NCBI GenBank assembly: GCA_949592205.1
Contig: CATIUR010000006.1
Coordinates: forward strand, 63,112,001 to 63,176,000
Direction of reading: 5' to 3'
DNA length: 64,000 nucleotides
DNA from: Helichrysum umbraculigerum
Lineage: Eukaryota; Streptophyta; Magnoliopsida; Asterales; Asteraceae
The notes under the pieces were generated by a model. The model was given only the letters and a program-made list of their open reading frames with translations, had not been told where the DNA came from and made no database searches. Position 1 is the first letter of the stretch; each line of letters starts with the position of its first letter. Of the stretch, positions 22,271 to 35,254 are shown piece after piece. A program made the translations under genes and the position numbers.

Positions 22271-23616
22271 GAACACCTGTCCTATCAGTCATCACAAGGA
22301 ATACCCTTCCCAAATCAAGTTGTTGTTTAGTTGTTTAGTTGTGTGGGAAATTTAGACTATAATCCCTCCAAGGTGAGCTAAACCTTTAGAGTTAAAGTAA
22401 CGACACCTAGTACTATAACCAAACCACGACTAGTTGTTTTGTTGTTGCCTCAGTAACACGGTAAGTATACACTCCTCGTTACGACTGCCGTCGTGTGGTT
22501 GGAATGACCAACGAGTTATATCCTGGGAGGGTTGTCAAATCGATAGTACTATCTGTATACTTAGTGGCTAGAGTCACCTAGCTAATGGTTATAGGTTGCA
22601 AGCACTGGGACTTATGTGCACTACAACTACCTCGCGTAAACCTAGGATCGTACCAAGATCCGTTGTCTTATTCCCAAAATGTTATGAAAACGTTTCATAT
22701 AATTAATTCAAGTTCAATCAATATGAAAACATTTTATAGAAACAGTTCAAGTTTGATAGCATGAAAGAAATCATGTTAATCAGTTTCACATAATAGCATG
22801 CAACACAATACATAAAGCATATAGCATGTTATATCACATTGTTCTATGTTTTCCACCCCTGGTTTTAAAAGCATTTAAAACAATAAAAGATAGGGGCTGT
22901 GAACTCACGTGTAGCAAGTCTTCAGCAAAAACAATAGCTAGCCAAATAATCCAAACGCGTCTCTCAAATACCTAGACGCAAATAATAATACTTGTATAAG
23001 TATATGGACTATTTGTTTAATTGAAATGTTTATAACGTTTTAAATTGTTTGTAACGTTTGCGTTCATATAATTGCTAAGTTCAAGTATATATTTACATAT
23101 ACTAATTAGTTGAATATATATATTCTATTATATATATTAATTGTCATCATTGTTTATATCCATATATACATATACGATAAATGTCGTTGTTGTTGATTAT
23201 GTTTTCAAAACATAATTATATTAGTTATCCAAATAACTTTGTTATATCGTATATATAAGTCGTTTGTTGATTGTCGCGAATAAATCTTAGTTGTCGTTTA
23301 TGTTTTCAAATACGCAACCTCATTTGTTATATAAAATATAACTCGTTTTTGTTTATCATATATAGTTTATACTAGATAAATTAAATCGTTCCATTTATAC
23401 GTTTCGTTATATATATATGGTCCATTAATTTGTATATATATATATTTTGTAATTGTCCCAAACTTGTCGTATCCAATTGTCCGAGTTCAAAATGTCTCAA
23501 TAATATGTCCGTCTAAGTACTAAGTCCCTTGTCGTATCATTTTGTACCATTAGTCGTATAACTGATTTATAATTCGCACAAGTTAAACTACAAAAGTCAG
23601 TGACCAAAAATTTATC

Positions 23617-24030
23617 GGGGATCCGCCGGATCCATGGCGGATCCGCCGGATCTAAACCAATGTTTTTGGATCCTACGGATCGAGTTTTAAAGTTAACCGG
23701 ATCGTGTCAAAATATGGTGGATCCGCCGGATCTTCACAAGGATCCGCCGGATCTGTTTACAAAATGGTGTATCCGCCGGATCTTCACAAGGATCCGCCGG
23801 ATCTGGTTCAATTTGTGGGTTCCGCCGGATCCTAACTCGGATCCGCCGGATCTTGTCTCATTTTAGTGGATCCGCCGGATCTTAACTAAGATCCGCCGGA
23901 TCTTAATGTATTCACGCCGTTCATATCGTGTTAAGCTTTAAAAATGTACAAGTAAAAAGAGGGGATCCGCCGGATTCATTATGTTTTTGGCTAAGGATCC
24001 GCCGGATCTAGGGAGGATCCACCGGATCTT
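23617..24030. repeat. GGATCCGCCGGATC array in LTR 1
   Basis: About 13 copies of the near-palindrome GGATCCGCCGGATCT are spaced irregularly (roughly 15-80 bp apart), a few with single changes (TCCGCCGG, GGATCCACCGGATC). The GC content is far above the AT-rich LTR background. An open frame with repeated DPPDL here is a by-product of the repeat. Confidence 0.95.
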
Positions 24031-25362
24031 AATGGTTTTCAGGTTCTGGTTCGTCTCTGTTACACATACATATACATGATTTTTGGTTTTAATCCGTTTT
24101 TAACATGATCAATAATCTCTATGTGATATATTAACACATTATAACCTGTTTTTAACAAGTTATAACAATAATCATCAATTAATTTCATAATTTGAAGAAA
24201 TTATATAAATGAGTAAAAATGGGTAAAATTCCTCACAATGGGTTTAAGATGGAGATGATGATGATTCTGATGTTGATGATGAAGATGACGAACGATGGTG
24301 ATGATAAAGATCAAGAAACCATTTCGTTGTGTTTGATTTGAGTGTTTAAAGTTGAAGGTGATGAGATGAAGAGATGAAGATGATGAAACTTCCTGCTTCT
24401 ACTCCTTTGCTGCTGCTGTTGTTGAAGATCACAGAGAACAAGAAAGAAACCAGTGAATGTATTGTGTGTGTGTGTGAATTTTGAAGATCAAAATGTAGGT
24501 GGGGATGTATTATTGGAGACCAAAATTTCAAAGGAAGGTAAGGAGGGAGTATGGTGTGCGTACAAATCTGTCGCACAGATATTTTGTTTGTGTATTATTG
24601 GTAGTTTTTGGTACATTAATTTCGTGTACGGGTATAATTTGTGGTACTTCAGGTATAATAAAATTACTCGTTATATTTCTCTATATCTCGAACTTAGAAT
24701 TTTATAATCATAGAAATGTAATACTTGGTTAAAAGTATAATTACAATTAGTTACAGTAAAATTACTGTATGGTTAAAAACGCGTGTCAGATTTCAGTCAA
24801 ATTTGGAAATCATATTTTGAAGTAATGTTCTATACATTAAAACAGTAACTAGCGAAATAATACTTTTATTATTTGGAACCTCTAGGCGCGTTTTAAAATT
24901 GTTTCTGTTCGTATAACGTGTAACAAAAGTCGTCTAAATGTTTCGTTTTCTTTTCGTTATAATACTTTTATATAATAATTTCAAACTAAAATTTATTCAA
25001 AAGTATTTTTGAAGTTCATTTCGGAACTTTATTATTCGCGATTAATACGTTTATTATAAAACGTATAATTTATTATATTATCTCAATAATATAATTTACC
25101 ATTAGTTGTAATTACAAATTTTCGAATTATTAATTATTTTGTATCACCAACCTTATTACGTTTAGTTTGTTGCGATCAATATGTTTATTTCGTACGTAAT
25201 TATATATATATACACATAATTAAAATCAAATACATCACGTATCACATAGTAAGTTTCACAAAACTTAACACATAAATTGTTTTGAATTCACTAGTCAGGG
25301 AATTACTCTAGGTAATGCATGAAATTAGGTTAAGTATGTACCCTAATCGGAGGATTGTCACA

Positions 25363-25374
25363 TTCTCCCCCCGT
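25363..25374 (-). promoter_or_regulatory. polypurine tract, copy 1
   Basis: In element sense the internal region ends GGGGGGAGAA immediately before the LTR start TGTGACAATCC. This is the expected primer for plus-strand DNA synthesis. The same tract is at 35221-35232 in copy 2. Confidence 0.85.
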
Positions 25375-25396
25375 TAGCGAAATCTCGTCCCGAGAT

Positions 25397-28300
25397 TTAA
25401 TTTGAGTTATTCGTGTTGATCGCTTGTTCAAACAGGTGAGGGCACTTCTTTCTTATCTCATCCTCACGTTCCCAAGTAAACTCTGGACCATGCTTCGAGT
25501 TCCATCGAACTTTGACGAGTTTGATTCGTTTGTTGCGCAGTTTTTGTGTTTTTGTGTCGGTTACTTCGATTGGTTCCTCCACAAAGTTAAGCTTTGAGTT
25601 AATGAAGACTTCGTCAGGAGGTATAATTAATGTTTCGTCGTAAAGACACTTCTTCAAATTACACACATGAAAAGTGTCATGAATACTACTAAGCTCTTGT
25701 GGCAACTTTAGTTTGTAGGCAACAGGACCAATCCTCGCAAGGATCTCAAAAGGTCCAACAAATCGCGGGTTCAGTTTTCCTCGCTTGCCAAATCGTGTTA
25801 TCCCTTTCCAAGGCGATACTTTGAGTAGGACTTTGTCACCTACTTGAAACTCAAGAGGTTTACGGCGGTTATCGGCGTAACTCTTTTGTCTATCTCTCGC
25901 CGCTTTCAATCGGTTAAGCACTTGAGATATCTTGTCCGTGGTTTCTTGGACAAGTTCGGGTCCGGATAGTTGTCTATCACCCAACTCTGCCCAACAGAGT
26001 GGTGATCGGCATTTGCGCCCATACAATGCTTCGAATGGCGCCATCTGTATGCTGGTGTGATAACCATTGTTGTAAGAGAATTCTGCTAGTGGGAGATGAG
26101 CATCCCAATTTCCTCCAAAGTCAATCACACATGCTCGTAACAAGTCTTCGAGCGTTTGAATCATTCGTTCACTCTGGCCATCAGTTTGAGGATGATAGGC
26201 CGTACTCATGTCGAGTCGAGTACCTAGGGCCTGTTGTAGCGTTTGCCAGAAACGAGATGTGAATCGGCTATCTCTATCAGATATAATCGACAGCGGCACC
26301 CCGTGCCGAGAAACGACCTCTTTGATATAGATCTTTGCCAGTTTCTCTAGTTTGTCAGTCTCTTTGATAGCAATGAAGTGGGCTGATTTCGTCAATCTAT
26401 CGACAATCACCCATATTGAATCGACTCCAGTTAATGTCTTTGGTAGCTTTGTGATGAAGTCCATCGTTATGTGTTCCCATTTCCATTGTGGCATCACTGG
26501 TTGTTGCAAAAGTCCTGAAGGTTTTTGATACTCAACCTTGACCTTTGAACAAGTTAGACACTTGCTGACATAAGTAGCGATGTCTCTCTTCATATTAGGC
26601 CACCAATAGAAACCTTTCACGTCTTGGTACATTTTATCTGCGCCAGGATGAATCGAGTAGTTGGACTTGTGAGCTTCATCCAATATCAGCTTACGTAGCT
26701 CATCGTCACTCGGTACCCAAATTCGGTTCATGAAGTATAAAACTCCATTCTCTTTTGTTTCAAGCTGTTTCTCCATTCCCTTCAGGGATTCATCTTTCAT
26801 GCGTTCGGCGGTAAAAGCTGATTGTTGTGCGTCGTGAATTTGAGTAATGAGATTCGAGTGGATTGTCAATACCAAAGCTCGAACTCTGCGAGGTTTAACG
26901 TTCTCTTTACGACTCAGGGCATCTGCTACTACATTAGCCTTGCCCGGATGGTACTTAATCTCACAGTCGTAATCATTCAGCAATTAGAACCAACGTCTCT
27001 GTCTCATGTTGAGCTCTTTCTGGTCGAATATGTGTTGTAGACTCTTGTGGTCAGTGAAAATCGTACACTTTGTACCATATAGGTAGTGTCTCCAAATCTT
27101 TAATGCAAAAACGACTGCTCCTAACTCTAAGTCATGAGTTGTATAGTTCTTCTCGTGAATCTTCAATTGACGAGATGCATAAGCGATAACTTTGTTGTTT
27201 TGCATGAGAACACAACCTAATCCTTGATGTGAAGCGTCACAATAAACAATGAAGTTCTCTGTTCCCTCAGGTAAAGATAGAATCGGTGCGGTGCTCAACT
27301 TTTGTTTCAACAGTTGGAAGGCGTTCTCTTGTTTCTCTCCCCATTCGAATTTCTTATCCTTCTGAGTTAAGGTGGTGAGTGACTGGGCTATCTTTGAAAA
27401 GTTCTCTATAAATCGTCGATAATAGCCAGCCAAACCAAGAAATTGTCGAATTTCTATGGGAGTTTCCGGTGCTTTCCAGTTCTTAATCGCCTCTATTTTG
27501 GATGGGTCCACATGAATTCCCTTATCATTTATTACGTGACCTAGGAAGTGAACCTCTCTAATCCAAAATTCGCATTTGGAGAACTTAGCATACAGTTTCT
27601 CGTTCTCAAGTAGTTGGAGGATAAGTTTCAAATGTTGTTCGTGATCCTCTTTCGTCTTTGAGTAAATCAAAATATCGTCAATGAACACAATGACAAACTT
27701 ATCTAAGTAAGGTTTGCACACTCGGTTCATGAGATCCATGAATACTGCCGGCGCGTTAGTCAATCCAAATGGCATGACTAGGAACTCATAATGACCATAA
27801 CGAGTCCTAAACGCAGTCTTCGGCACATCCTCTTCTCGAACCTTCAGTTGATGGTAACCAGAACGAAGATCGATCTTAGAGTAGTAACTCGATCCTTGAA
27901 GTTGATCGAACAGATCGTCAATGCGTGGTAACGGATATCGGTTCTTAATAGTTACTTTATTCAACTCTCTGTAGTCAATGCACATGCGCATGGATCCATC
28001 CTTCTTCTTGACAAACAAAACCGGAGCTCCCCAAGGTGAAAAGCTCGGTCGGATGAATCCTAAGTCTAAGAGCTCTTGCAACTGTGTAGACAGTTCTTGG
28101 ATTTCTGATGGAGCTAGACGATAAGGTGAGCGAGCGATTGGTGCGGCTCCAGGCACCAGATCGATGCGAAACTCGACTTGTCGCGGAGGTGGTAATCCTG
28201 GAAGATCATCAGGAAACACTCCCGGATAGTCACGCACTACAGGTATGTCGTCTAAGCGTTTCTCTACGGGTTTCTTTTCCACAACATGCGCCAAAAATGC

Positions 28301-29359
28301 TGGATATCCCTTTCGGAGATATCTACAAGCTTTCAAACAACTGATAGTTTTGATGGCACTCGCCCTCTTGTCTCCTTGTATTACTAAAGTTTCTCCAGTC
28401 AACAATGGTAACCGTACCATTTTGTCATAACAAACAATCTCTGCATGGTTCTTCGACAACCAGTCCATACCGACTACGATGTCAAAGCTTCCCAACTCAA
28501 CCGGTAGTAAGTCTATTTTGAAAAGATGACCCTCCAATGCTAGAGTACATCCTGGTACTATTTCTCCTGATTCAATCATCCTACCATCGGCTAGTTCTAA
28601 GGTGTACTTGTTGTCTAGTTTACAAGATCTTACGTCTAATAGTGGTCTAAAGTCCTTAGATATAAAACTCAAATCGGCGCCAGAATCAAATAATACGGAG
28701 GCATAATGATTGTTAACTAGAAACGTACCAGTGACAGTGTTGGGGTCCTGGCGTGCCTCTTGCGCTCCAACGACAAATGTACGGCCCCTAGCTGGCTGGA
28801 TGTTGGCGTTTCCACGATTGTTGTTGTTGTTCGGGTTTGCATTGCGGTTTTGATTGTTTTGATTACCGCGGTTCAGTTTAGGGCACTTGTTTCGGAAATG
28901 GCCTTGCTCGCCACATTCGAAACATCCATTAGCGGGTCGATCCCTAATTGCTTGAGTGGTAGGGTTCGCTCTACAGTATTGGGCCAGATGCCCCCAGCGT
29001 TTGCAATTCCCACAGAAAGTACAGTCACCATCATGGTGACGTTCACACTTGCCACACTTGGGCTTACTCCCCATGTAAGTCTTTTGTTCAGCAGTAGTGG
29101 CAATGTAGGCTTTCGTGGTACTAGCCTGCTTCTTATTCTTGTGACCTTGACGGTCATTCCACTTGCGTTTTCCTTTCCCAGCATCAGCATTGCTGGATTC
29201 AACCTTTCCAGTAGCAGCTTTCTTAGTGAGGTTTCCCATTCTGACAGCCTCATCAGTCAAACGCTGTACTAGTTCCACAACACTCTTAAAAGTAGCAGGA
29301 TTTGATGATGTTACCAAACTTCGAATTTGTGGCACTAAACTTCGAATTTGTGGCACCAA
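25397..29359 (-). pseudogene. Ty3/gypsy nucleocapsid-pol region, copy 1 (one in-frame stop)
   Basis: The first frame (29359-26984, 791 residues) holds, in order, CCHC zinc knuckles (CGNCKRWGHLAQYC and CFECGEQGHFRNKC), an aspartic protease (LFDSGADLSFIS), reverse transcriptase (YRELN, then FIDDILIYS as the catalytic DD box) and RNase H (YCDASHQGLGCVL). A TAA at 26986-26984 interrupts the end of RNase H, just after MRQRRW. The second frame (26983-25397, 528 residues) continues in phase with HPGKANVVADALSRK, the integrase H2C2 finger (HPGAD ... CLTC), the D,D,E core (MDFITKLP, SDRDSRF, QSERMIQTLEDLLR) and a chromodomain-like tail (VKVRWNSKHGPEFTWERE). The same stop is in copy 2. Function of the family: reverse transcription and integration. 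As it stands this copy cannot make a full polyprotein without readthrough. Confidence 0.95.
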
Positions 29360-29979
29360 ACTTCGAATTCAGTGCGCTTGTACTCAGGAGTGACCATGTG
29401 AGGTACAAGGCGAGCCAGTTCTTGAAATCTGGTGGTATATCCGGTGATATCAGCACCAACCATAGCAATATTCCAGAGCTCAGTCTCAATCTTCTGCAGC
29501 TCACTGCGGGGACAAAACTCTTCCATGACCATATCTTTCAAAGTTTCCCAAGTCAGTGCATAAGCGGCTGGACGTCCAAGTGCTTGTCTTTGACTGTTCC
29601 ACCAGGTCAAAGCCTTATCACAAAACGTGCATGTAGCATACATTACCATGTCTTCACGGGCACACTTGCTAATTTCTAGCACAAACTCCATTTTCTCTAT
29701 CCAATGGATGATTCCAATGGCACCTTCAGTACCACGGAAATGGCTAGGTTTGCAAGCTAGGAATGTTTTGTATGAACATCCCTTTTGAGTGCTCTCTGGG
29801 TTACTGCCAGATACAATCGGGTCAGTATCTCTACTACCACTACGGTTTCGGTCAGTGTCATACTGAGCAAGGGCTTCAGAAATCCTTCGGTTAACCATTT
29901 GTTCAGTAGTCTCCTCAACAGTAGGAGGTGGTGTGGGGTTTCGTTGGCTGTTCCTGGTATTTCTACGTTTAGGCGGCAT
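29335..29979 (-). pseudogene. Ty3/gypsy gag (capsid part), copy 1
   Basis: The frame starts MPPKRRNTRNSQRN and runs 214 residues with the retrotransposon-gag capsid region (HWIEKMEFVL, CTFCDKALTWWN, FCPRSELQKIETELW). It ends inside a 20-bp unit repeated three times at 29314-29373 (CAAACTTCGAATTTGTGGCA type). The two extra units (40 bp) shift the frame between capsid and nucleocapsid. The nucleocapsid continues in the next frame at 29359. The break falls within gag, so it looks like damage, not a programmed gag-pol shift. Confidence 0.9.
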
Positions 29980-30318
29980 GATTCAGTCCTAATCACACAC
30001 AAGAAACACTCGTAAGATACCAAATCAAGTCATCACTCAAAAAGTATGTGATAAATATAAATATAGTATGAAGTCAATCACCAATTGATATCATTCATAA
30101 TGTACACAGTGATGTAAACCAAACATAAGTTATATATCATAATCATGGGTTAATTGTTGTTACATAAGTTTTGTACAAAGATGGGATTTACTACAAAATA
30201 TACCCATCGGATCAAACATGATCTACAAAATGTGACGGATTTTAACCTATACATCCATCTAGTCAAAAGTCAACCCAAATACATCATAACTATAGTCCTA
30301 ATACATCATACATACGGT

Positions 30319-31124
30319 CTAAAAGAAATACGGTAGACTCCATCCCACAAACATCCTAACAGCTGCCATCAACACACAGAATCCAACTGCGGTACCTACA
30401 GTCTCCAAACGACTCTCTAGTCGGATCAGACGTGCTCTAGTAGCATCGGCAGACTCCTTGTCTACCTCGATATGCAACTCAGAAGTCGCAAGGCGTCCAT
30501 ATATCGCCAGCACATCATCGTCAAGACGAGAGGCATCACTGCGCATCACTCGGATGGCAGACTGCGTACCAAAATGAAATCCCAGCAAGGTACGAATAAC
30601 GGCGACCACAGTAGGGACCGTGAGCTCCAGAGGCTCCTCTGTCAAATGTAGAGATGTCGGTGTGTGAGATGACTCCCCAGTCTCATACGTGGAAGGAATC
30701 CTCTCTATGGTCCTCCAGTGGCGTAGTATGCGTGGCATCCAGTCCAGATGCGGAACTCTAGCTCTCGGTGTCTGCTGATCATAGCGGATCTCTCGCTCCT
30801 CATTCATCGGCTCCTTGCCGCGAGATAATGAGGGTCCTACGGGAAATCTCTGACACACGACAGCGGTGTCCTCCTAGGTGTAGGCCGATAAGAAGGCTCT
30901 CCAATAAGGTGGCGTCTAGACAGGGAAATAGATCCTAACATACGGGTAGCAGGATCAGTGGATGGCAATGGTGGAGTGGCTATCGAACCATCTGAAGTAT
31001 CTCTAGGGAGTGTAGGCGGGTAATACTCCTCAGACACGACCGTAGCTATCCCGTCGTATGACCCCTCCATGGGCTCCTCCTTAGTATCAGTATCAGTGAG
31101 GTAAATAGGTGCGTGTCTCGACAT
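30319..31124 (-). pseudogene. extra ORF upstream of gag, copy 1 (frameshifted)
   Basis: Same reading frame as the intact 268-codon ORF of copy 2, but split by a missing A in an A-run near 30841-30844 (CGGGAAATC here, CGGGAAAATC in copy 2). The N-terminal part (31124-30837) starts MSRHAPIYLTDTD; the C-terminal part continues to 30319 and ends in a hydrophobic segment. See the copy 2 entry for description. Confidence 0.8.
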
Positions 31125-31252
31125 GCCTAGTCAAAGAATCGTGTGTGACGTGTCAGACGTATGCAATAGTATGAATGCAGAAATGTGTTAGCCAAGGCTA
31201 TAGTCTAGGTCTCTAAGGTTTTCAGTCACTTAAAGACTTCTAGTTCTCTATA

Positions 31253-31271
31253 ACCAATGGCTTTGATACCA
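31253..31271 (-). promoter_or_regulatory. primer binding site, copy 1 (initiator Met-tRNA type)
   Basis: In element sense, a few bases after the 5' LTR, the sequence is TGGTATCAAAGCCATTGGT, matching the plant initiator methionine tRNA primer site TGGTATCAGAGC with one change. The same sequence lies at 41112-41130 in copy 2. Confidence 0.85.
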
Positions 31272-31276
31272 AGTTC

Positions 31277-34200
31277 TGTCACACCCCCAAAATCGATAAT
31301 CGCGTTTATTTAGTGTTTAGCGGAAGCTTTTAGTTAATTAGCGGAAGCATTTTCATAATGTTGTAACAGCGGGGGCGCTGACAGATTCAATAGTGCATTC
31401 ACTGTATCAGAGCATATGATCACACAGAACATATATATATTTAAGATGCCATGAGTTCAAAGTTATTACAAAAGATACGACTTGTAAAGTCGTACATAAG
31501 TAGGGTTGTCAAAGACAACATAAGTGTTTGAAAATACAAGTTTATAAAAGAGGGATTTCATAAGTATAACCAATGGAATTGATAATACAAAGGAAATCCA
31601 AGTGTCCCAAAAGTGGCATCATAAATAGTTGGGTAGCCTACGTCCTTTATGCATGCAGATGTACCTGAGTCCTAATTCCCTGAAAAACATAGTAAACCGT
31701 CAACATTGAATGTTGAGTGAATTCACAGGTTTAAGTTTTGTATAAATAATTCATGTACGCAAACATAATATTTATATGTAAAGTAGGAAACACAAGTATT
31801 CTAATTAAAGAAAACATTTCCTAAATATGTAAGAATGCCATTCTTACGACTAGTAGTAATAGTGTAGGAAACACAAGTTTAATCATAAACATTCCCCAAT
31901 ACAATAGTTGTAGGATATACAGGTTTATCAACTAAGTAAACATATCCAATTAAGTTGTTACAGGGAATCAAGTTTATAAATCAAATAAACATTTCCCAAC
32001 AGATAGTTAACAGGAATCCAAGTTTAACAATAAGGTAAACGTTCCAAAATAGTTATTGCAGGAAACACATGTTTAACATTTAAGTAAACATTTCCTATAA
32101 ATAGTTGTTTTGTGGGAAACCAAGTTCAACCATTTAAGGTAAACGTTTCCTAAAAATAGTCTCTCAAAGGAACACCTGTCCTATCAGTCATCACAGGGAA
32201 TACCCTTCCCAAATCAAGTTGTTGTTTAGTTGTTTAGTTGTGTGGGAAATTTAGACTATAATCCCTCCAAGGTGAGCTAAACCTTTAGAGTTAAAGTAAC
32301 GACACCTAGTACTATAACCAAACCACGACTAGTTGTTTTGTTGTTGCCTCAGTAACACGGTAAGTATACACTCCTCGTTACGACTGCCGTCGTGTGGTTG
32401 GAATGACCAACGAGTTATATCCTGGGAGGGTTGTCAAATCGATAGTACTATCTGTATACTCAGTGGCTAGAGTCACCTAGCTAATGGTTATAGGTTGCAA
32501 GCACTGGGACTTATGTGCACTACAACTACCTCGCGTAAACCTAGGATCGTACCAAGATCCGTTGTCTTATTCCCAAAATGTTATGAAAACGTTTCATATA
32601 ATTAATTCAAGTTCAATCAATATGAAAACATTTTATAGAAACAGTTCAAGTTTGATAGCATGAAAGAAATCATGTTAATCAGTTTCACATAATAGCATGC
32701 AACACAATACATAAAGCATATAGCATGTTATATCACATTGTTCTATGTTTTCCACCCCTGGTTTTAAAAGCATTTAAAACAATAAAAGATAGGGGCTGTG
32801 AACTCACGTGTAGCAAGTCTTCAGCAAAAACAATAGCTAGCCAAATAATCCAAACGTGTCTCTCAAATACCTAGACGCAAATAATAATACTTGTATAAGT
32901 ATATGGACTATTTGTTTAATTGAAATGTTTATAACATTTTAAATTGTTTGTAACGTTTGCGTTCATATAATTGCTAAGTTCAAGTATATATTTACATATA
33001 CTAATTAGTTGAATATATATATTCTATTATATATATTAATTGTCATCATTGTTTATATCCATATATACATATACGATAAATGTCGTTGTTGTTGATTATG
33101 TTTTCAAAACATAATTATATTAGTTATCCAAATAACTTTGTTATATCGTATATATAAGTCGTTTGTTGATTGTCGCGAATAAATCTTAGTTGTCGTTTAT
33201 GTTTTCAAATACGCAACCTCATTTGTTATATAAAATATAACTCGTTTTTGTTTATCATATATAGTTTATACTAGATAAATTAAATCGTTCCATTTATACG
33301 TTTCGTTATATATATATGGTCCATTAATTTGTATATATATATATTTTGTAATTGTCCCAAACTTGTCGTATCCAATTGTCCGAGTTCAAAATGTCTCAAT
33401 AATATGTCCGTCTAAGTACTAAGTCCCTTGTCGTATCATTTTGTACCATTAGTCGTATAACTGATTTATAATTCGCACAAGTTAAACTACAAAAGTTAGT
33501 GACCAAAATTTTATCGGGGATCCATGGTGGATCCGCCGGATCTAAACCAATGTTTTTGGATCCTACGGATCGAGTTTTAAAGTTAACCGGATCGTGTCAA
33601 AATATGGTGGATCCGCCGGATCTTCACAAGGATCCGCCGGATCTGGTTCAATTTGTGGGTTCCGCCGGATCCTAACTTGGATCCGCCGGATCTTGTCTCA
33701 TTTTAGTTGATCCGCCGGATCTTAACTAAGATCCGCCGGATCTTAATGTATTCACGCCGTTCATATCGTGTTAAGCTTTAAAAATGTACAAGTAAAAAGA
33801 GGGGATCCGCCGGATCTAAAGGGGATCCGCCGGATTCATTATGTTTTTGGCTAAGGATCCGCCGGATCTAGGGAGGATCCGCCGGATCTTAATGGTTTTC
33901 AGGTTCTGGTTCGTCTCTGTTACACATACATATACATGATTTTTGGTTTTAATCCGTTTTTAACATGATCAATCATCTCTATGTGATATATTAACACATT
34001 ATAACATGTTTTTAACAAGTTATAACAATAATCATCAATTAATTTCATAATTTGAAGAAATTATATAAATGAGTAAAAATGGGTAAAATTCCTCACAATG
34101 GGTTTAAGATGGAGATGATGATGATTCTGATGTTGATGATGAAGATGACGAACGATGGTGATGATAAAGATCAAGAAACCATTTTGTTGTGTTTGATTTG

Positions 34201-35220
34201 AGTGTTTAAAGTTGAAGGTGATGAGATGAAGAGATGAAGATGATGAAACTTCCTGCTTCTACTCCTTTGCTGCTGCTGTTGTTGAAGATCACAGAGAACA
34301 AGAAAGAAACCAGTGAATGTATTGTGTGTGTGTGAATTTTGAAGATCAAAATGTAGGTGGGGATGTATTATTGGAGACCAAAATTTCAAAGGAAGGTAAG
34401 GAGGGAGTATGGTGTGCGTACAAATCTGTCGCACAGATATTTTGTTTGTGTATTATTGGTAGTTTTTGGTACATTAATTTCGTGTACGGGTATAATTTGT
34501 GGTACTTCAGGTATAATAAAATTACTCGTTATATTTCTCTATATCTCGAACTTAGAATTTTATAATCATAGAAATGTAATACTTGGTTAAAAGTATAATT
34601 ACAATTAGTTACAGTAAAATTACTGTATGGTTAAAAACGCGTGTCAGATTTCAGTCAAATTTGGAAATCATATTTTGAAGTAATGTTCTATACATTAAAA
34701 CAGTAACTAGCGAAATAATACTTTTATTATTTGGAACCTCTAGGCGCGTTTTAAAATTGTTTCTGTTCGTATAACGTGTAACAAAAGTCGTCTAAATGTT
34801 TCGTTTTCTTTTCGTTATAATACTTTTATATAATAATTTCAAACTAAAATTTATTCAAAAGTATTTTTGAAGTTCATTTCGGAACTTTATTATTCGCGAT
34901 TAATACGTTTATTATAAAACGTATAATTTATTATATTATCTCAATAATATAATTTACCATTAGTTGTAATTACAAATTTTCGAATTATTAATTATTTTGT
35001 ATCACCAACCTTATTACGTTTAGTTTGTTGCGATCAATATGTTTATTTCGTACGTAATTATATATATATACACATAATTAAAATCAAATACATCACGTAT
35101 CACATAGTAAGTTTCACAAAACTTAACACATAAATTGTTTTGAATTCACTAGTCAGGGAATTACTCTAGGTAATGCATGAAATTAGGTTAAGTATGTACC
35201 CTAATCGGAGGATTGTCACA
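31277..35220 (-). repeat. LTR 2 (shared middle LTR)
   Basis: 3944 bp with the same ends as LTR 1. It serves as 5' LTR of copy 1 and 3' LTR of copy 2. It differs from the others by scattered substitutions and by fewer units in the GGATCC array. No target duplication is seen at either side. Confidence 0.95.
33515..33890. repeat. GGATCCGCCGGATC array in LTR 2
   Basis: About 11 copies of the same motif. Compared with LTR 1 it lacks the first unit and the pair after CAAG, and has one extra unit near 33825, so unit number changes between LTRs. Confidence 0.95.
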
Positions 35221-35254
35221 TTCTCCCCCCGTTAGCGAAATCTTGTCCCGAGAT

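Larger units (their letters stand above)
21378..25362 (-). repeat. LTR 1 (3' LTR of copy 1)
   Basis: On the plus strand it begins TGTCACACCCCC and ends GGATTGTCACA, with TG...CA ends. It is 3985 bp, long for a plant LTR, and has no protein-coding gene. It contains a degenerate minisatellite (about 21885-22270), the GGATCCGCCGGATC array (23617-24030), and a possible TATA box in element sense (TTTATATAAT near 24205-24195). Confidence 0.95.

Noticed and set aside
23600..23866. Plus-strand 88-codon frame with DPPDL repeats (also near 43359-43616)
   Set aside because: It is a translation of the GGATCCGCCGGATC array in the LTR, antisense to the element, and is interrupted in LTR 2.
24346..24732. 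Overlapping 76-87-codon frames in the LTRs
   Set aside because: Low-complexity translations with no motif; their ends change between LTRs because of small GT-repeat length differences.
28760..29272. Plus-strand 170-codon frame opposite gag-pol (also 38618-39130)
   Set aside because: A shadow of the zinc-knuckle region of the retrotransposon on the other strand; a real antisense gene would need independent evidence.
29314..29373. Programmed gag-pol frameshift at the frame change
   Set aside because: The change lies within gag, before the zinc knuckles, at a 20-bp triplication; no slippery heptamer or pseudoknot was evident.
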